From: Brevundimonas sp. UBA7534
GTDB taxonomy: Bacteria; Pseudomonadota; Alphaproteobacteria; Caulobacterales; Caulobacteraceae
Length of the DNA: 39,739 nt
Direction: 5' to 3'
Assembly: GCF_002479325.1 (NCBI RefSeq)
Contig: NZ_DLMO01000059.1
Location: 3,861-43,599, forward strand
The notes beneath the pieces are model-generated. The model searched no databases. It saw only the letters and a program-made list of their open reading frames with translations, and was not told where the DNA came from. Shown in pieces: positions 9,277 to 16,633 of the stretch. Made by a program: the position numbers and the translations under genes. Positions within the stretch are counted from its first letter, which is position 1. Every line of letters starts with the position of its first letter.

Positions 9277-9447
9277 ATGGACGACGGACAGAGCGAAGGC
9301 CGCAAGGACAACGGCGCCATGCCGGGCGGCAAGCCGGAGGCGGCCACGTCCGACAAGGCGGTGCGCGAGACAGGTCGCAAGGAGACGAAGAGCGCGGGGC
9401 CGGACGGCCCGGACGCCCGCGCCGTCGGCGACACCTTCAAGCGCTGA
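9277..9447 (+). CDS. Small hydrophilic protein, unknown
   Basis: This 56-residue reading frame has a near-perfect ribosome site, AGGAGG at 9265-9270, six bases before the ATG. The product is highly charged and rich in Gly, Lys, Asp and Ala, has no hydrophobic segment and looks disordered. It begins MDDGQSEGRKDNG and ends ARAVGDTFKR. It lies 60 bases after the DUF1501 gene on the same strand and could be its third operon member or a separate stress-related gene. I do not recognise a family. Belief that it is translated rests on the ribosome site and codon pattern. Confidence 0.6.
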   Translation: MDDGQSEGRKDNGAMPGGKPEAATSDKAVRETGRKETKSAGPDGPDARAVGDTFKR

Positions 9448-9456
9448 CGCTTGGGC

Positions 9457-9639
9457 CTATTCCGTCGGCAGCTTGCACAGACGGTTCAGGTCGGCGCGGA
9501 TCGAGGCGCCCTGGAAGTGCGAGATCTCGGCGCCCGAATAGCCCTCGGCGGACAGCGCCTTAACGACATCGCCGGTGTTCTGGCAGTTGGGCGTGCGCGC
9601 CAGCTGATAGGCGCGTTCGACGACGTGAATCTGGTTCAT
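9457..9639 (-). CDS. Small hypothetical protein, 60 residues
   Basis: The product begins MNQIHVVERAYQLAR and ends IRADLNRLCKLPTE. It looks like a small soluble helical protein with two cysteines, and the pattern AEGYSGAEISHFQGASIRADL suggests a compact helix-turn-helix-like or helical-hairpin fold. The ATG at 9639 has GAGGAAG about 7 bases upstream, better than an upstream in-frame ATG at 9660. It is convergent with the 56-residue gene (10 bases between stops) and divergent from the cold-shock gene. I do not recognise a named family; similar short proteins are, as far as I recall, found in Caulobacterales. Confidence 0.7.
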   Translation of the reverse strand: MNQIHVVERAYQLARTPNCQNTGDVVKALSAEGYSGAEISHFQGASIRADLNRLCKLPTE

Positions 9640-9850
9640 GATGGGCTTCCTCGCTGACATGATGAACGTTCGGGAGGCTTGGCCGTTCCGCCGCAACGCT
9701 TGCGTTTCGCGCCAAGACCTGCGCAATGGGCGCGTCGATCTCTCTGCGTAACGCCCCTCTCTTTGCGAACGCACCGAGTTCTGGCCGATCCATTCAGACC
9801 CGACAGGCCGCAGGGACGTTCCCTCGGTCAACTTCTAACGGAGGTCTCAC

Positions 9851-10063
9851 ATGGCTACCGGCACTGTTAAGTGGTTCAACGCGACCAAGGGCTACGGCTT
9901 CATCCAGCCGGACGACGGCGGCAAGGACGTCTTCGTCCACATCACCGCGGTTGAAGCCGCCGGCCTGCGCGGCCTGGACGAAAACCAGAAGGTTTCCTAC
10001 GAGCTGGAGCGCGACAAGCGCTCGGGCAAGGAATCGGCTGGCCAGCTCCAGACCGTCGGCTGA
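9851..10063 (+). CDS. Cold-shock domain protein CspA family
   Basis: This 70-residue single cold-shock domain protein binds single-stranded RNA or DNA and acts as an RNA chaperone. Both nucleic-acid motifs are present: RNP1 as KGYGFI (residues 13-18) and RNP2 as VFVHI. The N-terminal TGTVKWFNATKGYGF is canonical. GGAGG lies seven bases before the ATG. The 211-base gap to the divergent neighbour leaves room for a long 5' leader, as in temperature-regulated csp genes, though I cannot define a fold there. It ends in a strong intrinsic terminator at 10086-10116. Confidence 0.95.
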   Translation: MATGTVKWFNATKGYGFIQPDDGGKDVFVHITAVEAAGLRGLDENQKVSYELERDKRSGKESAGQLQTVG

Positions 10064-10085
10064 CTTCAGCGAACGCCTGACACGG

Positions 10086-10116
10086 AAACGGCGGCTCCGA
10101 AAGGGGCCGCCGTTTT
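10086..10116 (+). terminator. Intrinsic terminator of the cold-shock gene
   Basis: A GC-rich inverted repeat (AAACGGCGGC... paired with GCCGCCGTTTT) follows the cold-shock gene stop by 22 bases and ends in a four-T run. The symmetrical A and T flanks mean it could also serve the convergent gene at 10156-10500. Confidence 0.85.
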
Positions 10117-10155
10117 CAATTGGGTCGAGGTCGATGGCCGGCCCTGCCGCAGGGC

Positions 10156-10500
10156 TCAGTAGTATCGGTAATCGCCCCGGCGCGGCACGCGCGTATAGCC
10201 GTAGCGACCGTCGCGGTTGTAGCCGCCGAAGCCATAGCCGCAGGGGTCGTCCCGTTCGGACAGCTGGTTGCCCAGGAGACCGCCCGCGATGGCGCCGATG
10301 GCCGCGCCCTTCTCCCGGTCGCCCTCGCCGGCGATGGCCGCGCCCGCCAGGGCGCCGAGGGCCGCGCCGCTGGCCGTCGCATACTGGCGGTTCTGCGCAT
10401 AGTCGCGCTCGCACTGAGAGGCGTAGCCGTCCGTTGTGGCGCAGCCGCCGGCGATCAGCCCGCACCCCGCCACCGCCGCCAGGCTCAGAAACATTCGCAT
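10156..10500 (-). CDS. Glycine-zipper 2TM envelope protein
   Basis: This 114-residue protein has an N-terminal signal sequence (MRMFLSLAAVAGCGLIAGGC), possibly lipoprotein-type although the lipobox is weak. A glycine-zipper segment follows, with repeated GAALGALAGAAIAG and GAAIGAIAGGLLGN. The C-terminus is rich in tyrosine and glycine. This resembles the 17-kDa surface antigen/glycine-zipper 2TM family, which sits in the outer membrane or periplasm and is often linked to envelope stress. The ATG at 10500 starts directly at the signal peptide. Function cannot be stated more closely. Confidence 0.82.
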   Translation of the reverse strand: MRMFLSLAAVAGCGLIAGGCATTDGYASQCERDYAQNRQYATASGAALGALAGAAIAGEGDREKGAAIGAIAGGLLGNQLSERDDPCGYGFGGYNRDGRYGYTRVPRRGDYRYY

Positions 10501-10638
10501 GCGACACTCTCTTCTGAACGGTTCCCGAGCCGCAACGCTGCGGCTGACGGGATGTTCCGGAGAATGCGTGGCAAGGAGCCCGTGCCAGAGTGTCAGCTTC
10601 ATCAGCGAGCAGACGCAGCACGCGTCGGCAAAGGGGAG

Positions 10639-11250
10639 TTAGCGGACATCACCCAGAATCGATGGCTGGTCGTCACTCCAGCATCCAGACAACGCCTCCC
10701 GGCTCCGCTGCCCCCAGGCCGCGATCTCCCCGGCATTCGATGACATCTGGACATAAGCCGTGGAACGGTCGCCTTGTTGGGCATCGCGAGTCCAGATCGT
10801 CCAGACTGTGCCGTCAAGGGTGACAACAGGGAATCGTGGAGGCCAGGTCAGGCCGGGGATCACCGTCGATGGCACCCGCAGTGCCTCAAAATCATGCATC
10901 AGGCGCAAAAGCGCCGGACATCCATCACTGTCGGCCCACCGGACTGCCTCAGGGTCTCCAGACACACGCTCGACCTGGCGCGCGATGAACACAGGTCGTG
11001 TAGGCTGGCCAGGCGGCGCGCCCTCCGCCGTCCGTTCTGCGAAAACAGTAACCGACCCAGTCGCGTCCTCGAAAGGATGGCTCCAGCGCCAACCCAATGA
11101 CGCTCGCGTGTGTCCAAAAGTGAATGAGGCATCCGCTTCAGACGCGATGAACATGCGCTGTCGCACGGTTGGGCCGCCCTGCGCCTGCACGTTCACAGGG
11201 ATGATCGACAGCAGAACGCCCGCGAAAACGGTGATCGGGAAAAGGGCCAT
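10639..11250 (-). CDS. Secreted hypothetical protein
   Basis: This 203-residue protein has an N-terminal hydrophobic leader (MALFPITVFAGVLLSIIPV) and an AQA cleavage-like site near residue 24, so it is probably periplasmic. The rest is soluble, with several tryptophans and two cysteines (GCPAL and GCWSD) that could form a disulfide. No known domain was recognised. Its codon use and base composition look less GC-biased than its neighbours, and the flanking non-coding DNA shares this, so it may be a recent acquisition. It stands alone, between the glycine-zipper gene and the FMN reductase. Confidence 0.7.
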   Translation of the reverse strand: MALFPITVFAGVLLSIIPVNVQAQGGPTVRQRMFIASEADASFTFGHTRASLGWRWSHPFEDATGSVTVFAERTAEGAPPGQPTRPVFIARQVERVSGDPEAVRWADSDGCPALLRLMHDFEALRVPSTVIPGLTWPPRFPVVTLDGTVWTIWTRDAQQGDRSTAYVQMSSNAGEIAAWGQRSREALSGCWSDDQPSILGDVR

Positions 11251-11432
11251 GCGCCAGCCGTAACATCGCTGACGCCATTAGTGAAAGCGACACACCAGGT
11301 CAGGAACGTCCGCAACGGGTCGATTGCCGTCACAGCCTTCGCGCCTTGAAGCGGACATGCCCGCAACCAATGGCGCGCGTTGCGCACGTCGGCAGGGATC
11401 GTGCTGAGGTTAGGAGACACGCCTCCGCGCGA

Positions 11433-11987
11433 TCAGCCTCTGGTCTTTTCGATCCAGTCCGAGAAGGCGTCCACGAAGGTCTTGAGGAAGTCGCGCGTGC
11501 CTTCGTTGGTCAGCCGGCCCTCGTCGTCCAGCAAGGCCTCGACGTTGCCGACATAGGCCTCCGGCTGCTGCATCACGGGCATGTTCAGGAAGACCAGCGG
11601 CTGGCGCAGATGGTGGTTGGCGCCGAAGGCTCCGATGGCGCCGGGCGAGACGCTGACGATGGCGGCGGGCTTGGCCTGCCAGACGCTGTGGCCATAGGGG
11701 CGCGAGCCGACGTCGAGCGCGTTCTTCAACGCGCCGGGGATGGAGCGGTTGTATTCCGGCGTGACGAACAGCACGGCGGTGGTCGCGGCCACCTCCGCCC
11801 GGAACCGCCGCCAGGGCGCGGGCGGCTGGTCCGTCTCCAGATCGGGATTGTAGAGCGGCAGGTCCCCGATCTCGACCGGGACCAGCTCCAGGCCCGGCGC
11901 GGCCAGGTCCTTCATCGCCAGGGCGACGGCGCGGGAATAGGAGCCTTCGCGCAGGCTGCCAACGATCAGGGCGACACGGACGGACAT
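11433..11987 (-). CDS. NADPH-dependent FMN reductase family protein
   Basis: This 184-residue flavodoxin-fold protein resembles ChrR/azoreductase-type quinone reductases, which use NAD(P)H and FMN to reduce quinones, azo dyes or chromate. The FMN phosphate loop is GSLREGSYSR (residues 10-19). The second signature, PEYNRSIPGALKNALD, and the SPGAIGAFGANHHLRQ segment are typical of the family. GGGAGA lies upstream of the ATG at 11987. It is a single gene downstream of the M16 peptidase on the same strand, separated by 62 bases. The physiological substrate is unknown. Confidence 0.9.
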   Translation of the reverse strand: MSVRVALIVGSLREGSYSRAVALAMKDLAAPGLELVPVEIGDLPLYNPDLETDQPPAPWRRFRAEVAATTAVLFVTPEYNRSIPGALKNALDVGSRPYGHSVWQAKPAAIVSVSPGAIGAFGANHHLRQPLVFLNMPVMQQPEAYVGNVEALLDDEGRLTNEGTRDFLKTFVDAFSDWIEKTRG

Positions 11988-12049
11988 TCAGGTTCTCCCG
12001 GTTTCGACGCGTCAGGACAACCGTCGCCGGGCGGGGGCGGTTCCGGCCG

Positions 12050-13315
12050 TCAGCCGAACAGGGCCGCCTCGAACGCCTCGCCCGCGCCGCCGGCCGCCCG
12101 GGGCCCCAGGACCGCGCTGGCCGCCTTGCCGCCGTCCAGCAGCCGGGCGCCGACCGCGCGGACGTCCTCGACGGTCTGGGCCTCCAGCTGTTCGGTCATG
12201 GTTTCGCCGGCCAGCGGCTGGCCGAAGATCAGGGTCTGGGCGGCGTTGCGGCCCGCGCGGCTCATCGGATTCTCGTCCGACATCCACAGGCCCGCCTTCA
12301 TCACCGCCTTGGCCCGCGACAGCTCGGCCGCCGTCGGGCCGGCCTCGGCCAGGCTTCGCACCTCGGCGGCCGAGACCTGGGCCAGTTCCTTTGCGCGGTC
12401 CGACGCCGCGCCGGCGTAGACGCCCAGCACGCCGGTGTCGGCATAGGGCTCCTGATAGGCGTCGATGGCGTAGGCCAGGCCCCGCTCCTCGCGCGCGCTC
12501 TGGAACAGGCGCGAGGCCATGCCGCCGCCCAGAATCTCGCTGAACAGACGCAGGGCCGGCAGCTGCGGGTCAGTCGCGCCCAGCGCGGGCAGCTGGAAGA
12601 CCAGATTGGCCTGCTCGATCCTGCGGTTCAGCCGGGCGTGGCCGCCGACGAAGGCCGCCGGGCCGGGCGCATCGGCCGGCATGGGCGCCGCATCGCCGAA
12701 CCAGCGCTCGGCCAGGGCCAGCAGTTCGGCCTCGTCCACCGCGCCGGAGGCGGCCACCACCATCCGGTCCGGCGAATAGAGCCGGGCGCGCCACGCCTCC
12801 ACCGCCGCCCGGTCGGCCGGCTTCAGGCTGGCGACCGAGCCCAGGATGGGGCGGCCCAGCGGCTGGCCCCGGAAGGCGCGGGTCTGGACCATTTCGAAGA
12901 CGTGGTCGTCCGGGGTGTCGAAGGCCTCGGCGATCTCCTGGGCCACCACGTCCTTCTCGCGCTCGATCTCGGCGGGGTCCAACGTGGGGCGGAACACCAG
13001 GTCCGACAGCACCTGCATGGCCAGCGGCAGGGAGCCGTCCAGGCCGCGCACCTCGAAACTGGTCCGCTCATAGCCGGTGGCGGCGTTGATCGTGCCGCCC
13101 TCGGCCTCGATCCGCTCGACGATCTCGCGTGCGGCCATGTCGCCGGCCCCCTTGAACACCAGGTGTTCGAGCAGGTGCGACCAGCCCGAGCGGTCCTCCG
13201 GCTCCCACCGCGCGCCGCCCTTCACCGCCACCACGACGGCCAGGGTCTTCAGCCCCGGCATGGGGTCGCAGACCACGCGGACGCCGTTCGACAGGGTGTG
13301 CAGGGAGGCGGTCAG
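12050..13315 (-). CDS. M16 family zinc metallopeptidase (mitochondrial processing peptidase-like)
   Basis: This 421-residue peptidase carries the inverted zinc motif HLLEH at residues 47-51 (zinc ligands H47 and H51, catalytic E50). A third ligand, E127, is 76 residues further on in VVAQEIAE, as in pitrilysin and MPP-beta. The domain continues through the M16 C-terminal half with the GGGMASRLFQ segment. The expected start is unusual: homology begins at TASLHTLSNGVRV, just after a CTG at 13315, and no ATG, GTG or TTG lies nearby. The next in-frame start (13438) would overlap SURF1 by 108 bases. Only 14 bases separate it from the SURF1 stop. Confidence 0.9.
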   Translation of the reverse strand: MTASLHTLSNGVRVVCDPMPGLKTLAVVVAVKGGARWEPEDRSGWSHLLEHLVFKGAGDMAAREIVERIEAEGGTINAATGYERTSFEVRGLDGSLPLAMQVLSDLVFRPTLDPAEIEREKDVVAQEIAEAFDTPDDHVFEMVQTRAFRGQPLGRPILGSVASLKPADRAAVEAWRARLYSPDRMVVAASGAVDEAELLALAERWFGDAAPMPADAPGPAAFVGGHARLNRRIEQANLVFQLPALGATDPQLPALRLFSEILGGGMASRLFQSAREERGLAYAIDAYQEPYADTGVLGVYAGAASDRAKELAQVSAAEVRSLAEAGPTAAELSRAKAVMKAGLWMSDENPMSRAGRNAAQTLIFGQPLAGETMTEQLEAQTVEDVRAVGARLLDGGKAASAVLGPRAAGGAGEAFEAALFG

Positions 13316-13328
13316 GACTTTTTCTTTC

Positions 13329-13367
13329 CCTATCGCCCCGCGCGCGGCGCGGGGCTGCTTGAGGGGC
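13329..13367 (-). repeat. Dispersed palindromic repeat at the SURF1/M16 junction
   Basis: On the minus strand this reads CCCTCAAGCAGC, a GC palindrome, then GCGATAGGG. The same flanks (CCTATCG and GCTGCTTGAGGG on the plus strand) border a different, shorter palindrome in the tandem units at 6-109. The element supplies the last 11 or so codons and the TAG stop of SURF1 and ends just before the M16 start. Confidence 0.7.
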
Positions 13368-14061
13368 GCCCTTCCTTCAGGCGCCGACGTAGGAGCGCTG
13401 CATAGAAGCCGATCAGGGCGATCGCCAGTCCGAACCATGTCAGCGCATAGCCGAAATGGTTGTTGGAGAAGGCCGCCGGCGGCGCCGAGGGGACCAGGGC
13501 CGGGACCTCGGGATTGATCGCGGTCAGGGCGAAGACGGTCTCGGGCCGCACCGGGCCGGTCACGCCCAGCGCCTTCGCCATCGCCGCGGTGTCGCGGGCG
13601 TAGAAGCGTTCGTTGGCCGGCGGGGGCGCCAGGGCGGGCGGCGGCGGCGTGATCCGCAGTTCGCCCACCAGCACCAGCGGCAGGGTCGAGGCCTGGACGC
13701 GCGGTCGCCCCTCCCGCCCGTCCGCCACGAAGCCGCGATCGATCAGCAGCACGTCGTCGCGCCCGACCGGACGGCAGGCCGAGATCAGCCGCACGCCCGG
13801 CTGGCCGTCATGGATGCTCTGAAGCTCGACATAGGGAGCGGTGGCCAGGCCGGGGCAGACCATCATCGCCTTCCTGAACTCGACATCGCCGCCGGCCAGC
13901 ACGGCGTCCAGCGATTCTGGCGGGCGGGTGGAGGCCGCCTCGGCCGCCGCGATCAGCCCTTCCTTCCACTTCAGCCGCTGCACCTGCCAGACGCCCAGCG
14001 CGAGCAGCAGCGCGACGCCCAGCGCCGTCAGCACGGTCAATATCCAGGGAAACCGCCTCAT
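13330..14061 (-). CDS. SURF1 family cytochrome oxidase assembly protein
   Basis: SURF1 helps insert heme a into subunit I of aa3 cytochrome oxidase in the inner membrane. The 243-residue protein has the family's two-helix layout: an N-terminal membrane segment (about residues 4-24, ILTVLTALGVALLLALGVWQ) and a C-terminal one (about 205-228), with a periplasmic domain between. Family segments include GVWQVQRLKWKEGLI, LLIDRGFVA and NNHFGYALTWFGLA. The ATG overlaps the DUF983 stop as ATGA, so the two are coupled. The final residues PSSSPAPRAGR are encoded by a dispersed palindromic repeat and are probably not ancestral. Confidence 0.92.
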   Translation of the reverse strand: MRRFPWILTVLTALGVALLLALGVWQVQRLKWKEGLIAAAEAASTRPPESLDAVLAGGDVEFRKAMMVCPGLATAPYVELQSIHDGQPGVRLISACRPVGRDDVLLIDRGFVADGREGRPRVQASTLPLVLVGELRITPPPPALAPPPANERFYARDTAAMAKALGVTGPVRPETVFALTAINPEVPALVPSAPPAAFSNNHFGYALTWFGLAIALIGFYAALLRRRLKEGRPSSSPAPRAGR

Positions 14062-14492
14062 CGGTCCGATCCGGGCGAGGAAGAGGGTCGGTCGGTCTGG
14101 TTGCGGTACTGCAGGCCGATCATCAGCCCCCGCCCCGGCCGCATCAGGGCCAGAGACAGGATCACGACCAGCGGGATCCAGACGATCAGGTGCAGCCACA
14201 TCGGCGGATGAAAACGAATCTCCACGACCAGGGCCGAGAAGCCGACGATGAAGCCGGCGATCTGCATGATGAAGCTGGCCGGTCCGTCGCCGGTCTGGAC
14301 GGTGGAATAGTCCAGGCCGCAGGCGGCGCAGCGCGGCGCGACCTTCAGCCAGCCGGCGAACAGCGCGCCCTGGCCGCAACGCGGGCAGCGGCCGCGCAGG
14401 GCGTCGCGCACGGGCGTCGCCGAAATGGCGACGGCGGGAGGCGATCCCTCGCCCCCCGCCGCCGGAACCGTGTCGCGAGCGTCTTGGATCAA
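14058..14492 (-). CDS. DUF983 zinc-ribbon membrane protein
   Basis: A DUF983 protein, a family found with oxidase genes in alphaproteobacteria and of unproven function, possibly in oxidase assembly. Two CxxC pairs (CPRCGQG and CAACG) form a predicted zinc ribbon, followed by two hydrophobic segments (IMQIAGFIVGFSALVVEI and LIVWIPLVVILSLAL). The start is uncertain. A TTG at 14492 overlaps the ctaE stop and gives 144 residues; a GTG at 14411, just before RDALRGRCPRCG, gives 117 but lacks a ribosome site. I favour the coupled TTG. Confidence 0.82.
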   Translation of the reverse strand: MIQDARDTVPAAGGEGSPPAVAISATPVRDALRGRCPRCGQGALFAGWLKVAPRCAACGLDYSTVQTGDGPASFIMQIAGFIVGFSALVVEIRFHPPMWLHLIVWIPLVVILSLALMRPGRGLMIGLQYRNQTDRPSSSPGSDR

Positions 14493-15397
14493 CCGAAGAC
14501 GACGTAGACGAAGGCGAACAGGAACAGCCAGACCACGTCCACGAAGTGCCAGTACCAGGCCGCCGCCTCGAAGCCGAAGTGCTTCTCGGGCGTGAAGTCG
14601 CCGCGCAGCAGGCGGATCAGGCAGACGGTCAGGAAGATGGTGCCGACCAGGACGTGGAAGCCGTGGAAGCCGGTCGCCAGGAAGAAGACGGAACCGTACA
14701 GGCCCGAGTTCAGGGCTTCCTCGTTGAAGAACAGGTGTTCGTGAATGATGTGGTGGTACTCGTACGCCTGCACGCAGGTGAACAGCACGCCCAGAATCAC
14801 GGTGATGATCAGGGCCGTCTTGGCGCCCTTGCGATCGCCCACCTGCAGCGCGTGGTGAGCCCAGGTCACGGTGCAGCCGCTCAGCAGCAGGGTGACGGTG
14901 TTCAGCAGCGGAAGCTGCCACGGGCTCAGCACCTCGACGCCGGCCGGGGGCCAGGTCGACCAGGCCTTGGCCGTGTCGGCCCAGGTGCCGATCTCGGGCG
15001 TCAGGGCGCGCGACTCGGCGAACAGGGCCATGTCGAAGAACATCCAGAAGAAGGCGGCGAAGAACATCACTTCCGAGGCGATGAACAGGATCATGCCGTA
15101 GCGCAGGCCGATCGAGACGACCGGGGTGTGGTCGCCCGCCTTGGATTCCTTGATGACGTCCGACCACCAGCCGAACATCGACACCAGCACGCCCGCCAGA
15201 CCGGCGAAGAACAGGCCCTTCTTGCCCTCGGCCAGGAAGGCGGCGGCCACAGGACCGGCGTCGGCCGAGACCAGGCCCTTCATCCAGACCACGGCGCCGA
15301 TGAACATGACGCAGGCGGCCATCGAGGACACCAGCGGCCAGGGGCTGGGATTGACCAGGTGATAGTCGTGGTGCGGAACGGCGTGGGCGTCGGCCAT
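14489..15397 (-). CDS. ctaE: Cytochrome c oxidase subunit III
   Basis: Subunit III of the aa3-type cytochrome c oxidase, a seven-helix inner-membrane protein that stabilises the catalytic core and its proton uptake. The 302-residue length and hydrophobic profile match. Hallmark segments are GLRYGMILFIASEVMFFAAFFW, around the conserved Glu in SEVMFF, YEYHHIIHEHLFF, GFHGFHVLVGT and the C-terminal WYWHFVDVVWLFLF. The ATG at 15397 starts MADAHAVPHHDYHLVNPSPWP, standard for the family. It follows the Nudix gene after a 97-base gap, so it may have its own promoter or be read through. Confidence 0.97.
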   Translation of the reverse strand: MADAHAVPHHDYHLVNPSPWPLVSSMAACVMFIGAVVWMKGLVSADAGPVAAAFLAEGKKGLFFAGLAGVLVSMFGWWSDVIKESKAGDHTPVVSIGLRYGMILFIASEVMFFAAFFWMFFDMALFAESRALTPEIGTWADTAKAWSTWPPAGVEVLSPWQLPLLNTVTLLLSGCTVTWAHHALQVGDRKGAKTALIITVILGVLFTCVQAYEYHHIIHEHLFFNEEALNSGLYGSVFFLATGFHGFHVLVGTIFLTVCLIRLLRGDFTPEKHFGFEAAAWYWHFVDVVWLFLFAFVYVVFG

Positions 15398-15494
15398 GAA
15401 TCGCGTCTCTTTGGTCGGCGAGAGTCGGTTATGACAGCGGCTATAGCGCCCCCTTTTCCACGACGCCAGAGCCCCGCCGCCTTTCGGCCACAGA

Positions 15495-15911
15495 TCAGCC
15501 GGCGTCGCCCAAGGTCTCCAACGCGCGGGCGGCGAAGACCGACAGGGGCTGGGGCGGGTCGGCGGGGTCGAACCAGTCCACGGCCGACAGCTTGTCCGGC
15601 TCGGTCAGGCGCGGCTCGCCCTCGAAATCGCGCGCCAGATACATCAACGAAACCCAGTGCTGGCCGTCGGCGGTCAGGATTTCCTCGGTGACGCACAGGA
15701 GATCGACCGCGCCGATGCGAAGCCCCGTCTCCTCCTCGGCCTCTCGCCGGGCCGCCTGCGCCGACGGCTCCATCGCATCGACCTTGCCGCCGGGGATGCT
15801 CCAACGTCCGGCCTCGGGCGGCTTCATCCGGCGACACAGCAGGATGCGGCCGTCCGCCCGCCGGATCACCAGGCCGCAGCCGACGCCGGGCAGGTCGACG
15901 CCGGACTTCAC
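15495..15911 (-). CDS. Nudix hydrolase inside the oxidase operon
   Basis: This 138-residue Nudix protein hydrolyses a nucleoside diphosphate linked to another moiety, by family. The Nudix box is complete: GGKVDAMEPSAQAARR followed by EAEEETGL, fitting GX5EX7REUXEEXGU. The fold is the compact MutT/ADP-ribose type, with VGCGLVIRRADGRILLCRR at the N-terminus. It starts with GTG at 15911, overlapping the ctaG stop as GTGA, so it is translationally coupled to a copper chaperone gene. The substrate is not predictable; a housecleaning role is likely, and no direct link to oxidase assembly is known to me. Confidence 0.88.
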   Translation of the reverse strand: MKSGVDLPGVGCGLVIRRADGRILLCRRMKPPEAGRWSIPGGKVDAMEPSAQAARREAEEETGLRIGAVDLLCVTEEILTADGQHWVSLMYLARDFEGEPRLTEPDKLSAVDWFDPADPPQPLSVFAARALETLGDAG

Positions 15912-16447
15912 CCCTGCGCGGCCGGATCGTCGGCCGGATAGAAGGTGTAGCTGAGGGTGATCTCGCGCGCGCCGCGGGCCTCGCGGTCGGTCGCCAGTTC
16001 GGGGGCGATGAAATACTGCACCGGGAACTGACGCGTCTCGCCCGCCGCGATCGTCTGGGCGGTGAAGCAGAAGCATTGCAGCTTCTGGAAATAGGGGCCG
16101 GTGTATTCCGGCACGACGTTGTAGCCGGCTCGGACGTGGATCGGCTGGTCCGAGGTGTTGGTCACGTCGAAATAGGCCAGGCCCGTCTCGCCGATCCGCA
16201 CGCGCTGGGTCTTCTGCTCCGAGACGAACTTCATCGGCACGCCGCGCACATTGGTGTCGAAACGCACCAGGACGGTGCGGTCCAGAACGGTGTCCGGCGC
16301 CTTGTCGGCCTTGCGCACCGTGCCGTCGAAGCCGGTCACCTGGCAGAACATCTGGTACAGCGGCACGGCCGCGAAGGCCGCGCCGGTCATGCCCATCACG
16401 CCCAGGACGCAGGCGATGGCGATGACGTTCTTGCGGTCCTTCCTCAT
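15908..16447 (-). CDS. ctaG: Cytochrome c oxidase assembly protein CtaG/Cox11
   Basis: CtaG (Cox11) delivers copper to the CuB site of oxidase subunit I. The 179-residue protein has one N-terminal membrane anchor (about residues 8-28) and a periplasmic beta domain. Copper-binding cysteines are present as CFCF (C125 and C127), plus C35 just after the anchor in YQMFCQVTGF. The C-terminal ITLSYTFYPADD is typical. Its start overlaps the preceding small gene's stop (ATGA), and its own stop overlaps the Nudix start. Confidence 0.96.
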   Translation of the reverse strand: MRKDRKNVIAIACVLGVMGMTGAAFAAVPLYQMFCQVTGFDGTVRKADKAPDTVLDRTVLVRFDTNVRGVPMKFVSEQKTQRVRIGETGLAYFDVTNTSDQPIHVRAGYNVVPEYTGPYFQKLQCFCFTAQTIAAGETRQFPVQYFIAPELATDREARGAREITLSYTFYPADDPAAQG

Positions 16448-16629
16448 CGGGCCGCGGGCTCCGCCTCGACCATGCCGGGCCCTTCCAGCGCCGCGCGCGC
16501 GTCGGCCTGGTTCTGTTGCAGGCGCAGCACCGTGGTCAGGAAGACCAGGACGATGAAGGCGACCAGGCCCAGGGCGATGAACAGGTTGCGGCGCTTGCGC
16601 GCGTTCAGCTCGTCGGGCGTCAGACGCAT
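16444..16629 (-). CDS. Small single-helix membrane protein of the oxidase operon
   Basis: This 61-residue protein has a positively charged N-terminus (MRLTPDELNARKRRN), one membrane helix (LFIALGLVAFIVLVFLTTVL) and a short acidic-to-neutral tail. Similar small proteins sit between ctaB and ctaG in many alphaproteobacterial oxidase operons, where they are sometimes called CoxF. Role unproven; probably an assembly or stability factor. It overlaps ctaG by four bases and starts five bases after the ctaB stop. Confidence 0.85.
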   Translation of the reverse strand: MRLTPDELNARKRRNLFIALGLVAFIVLVFLTTVLRLQQNQADARAALEGPGMVEAEPAAR

Positions 16630-16633
16630 GGCT

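Noticed and set aside
9661..9850. Cold-shock RNA thermosensor in the csp leader
   Set aside because: The gap is long enough, but I could not identify a conserved cold-box or a defined fold by eye.
11251..11432. Possible RNA gene or small frame in the gap before the FMN reductase gene
   Set aside because: No stable hairpin, tRNA-like fold or ribosome site with a sensible frame was found in these 182 bases.
14493..15167. Extension of the DUF983 gene upstream through ctaE
   Set aside because: The open frame continues antisense-free but out of frame through ctaE, a clearly conserved gene; the real start must be at or after the ctaE stop.
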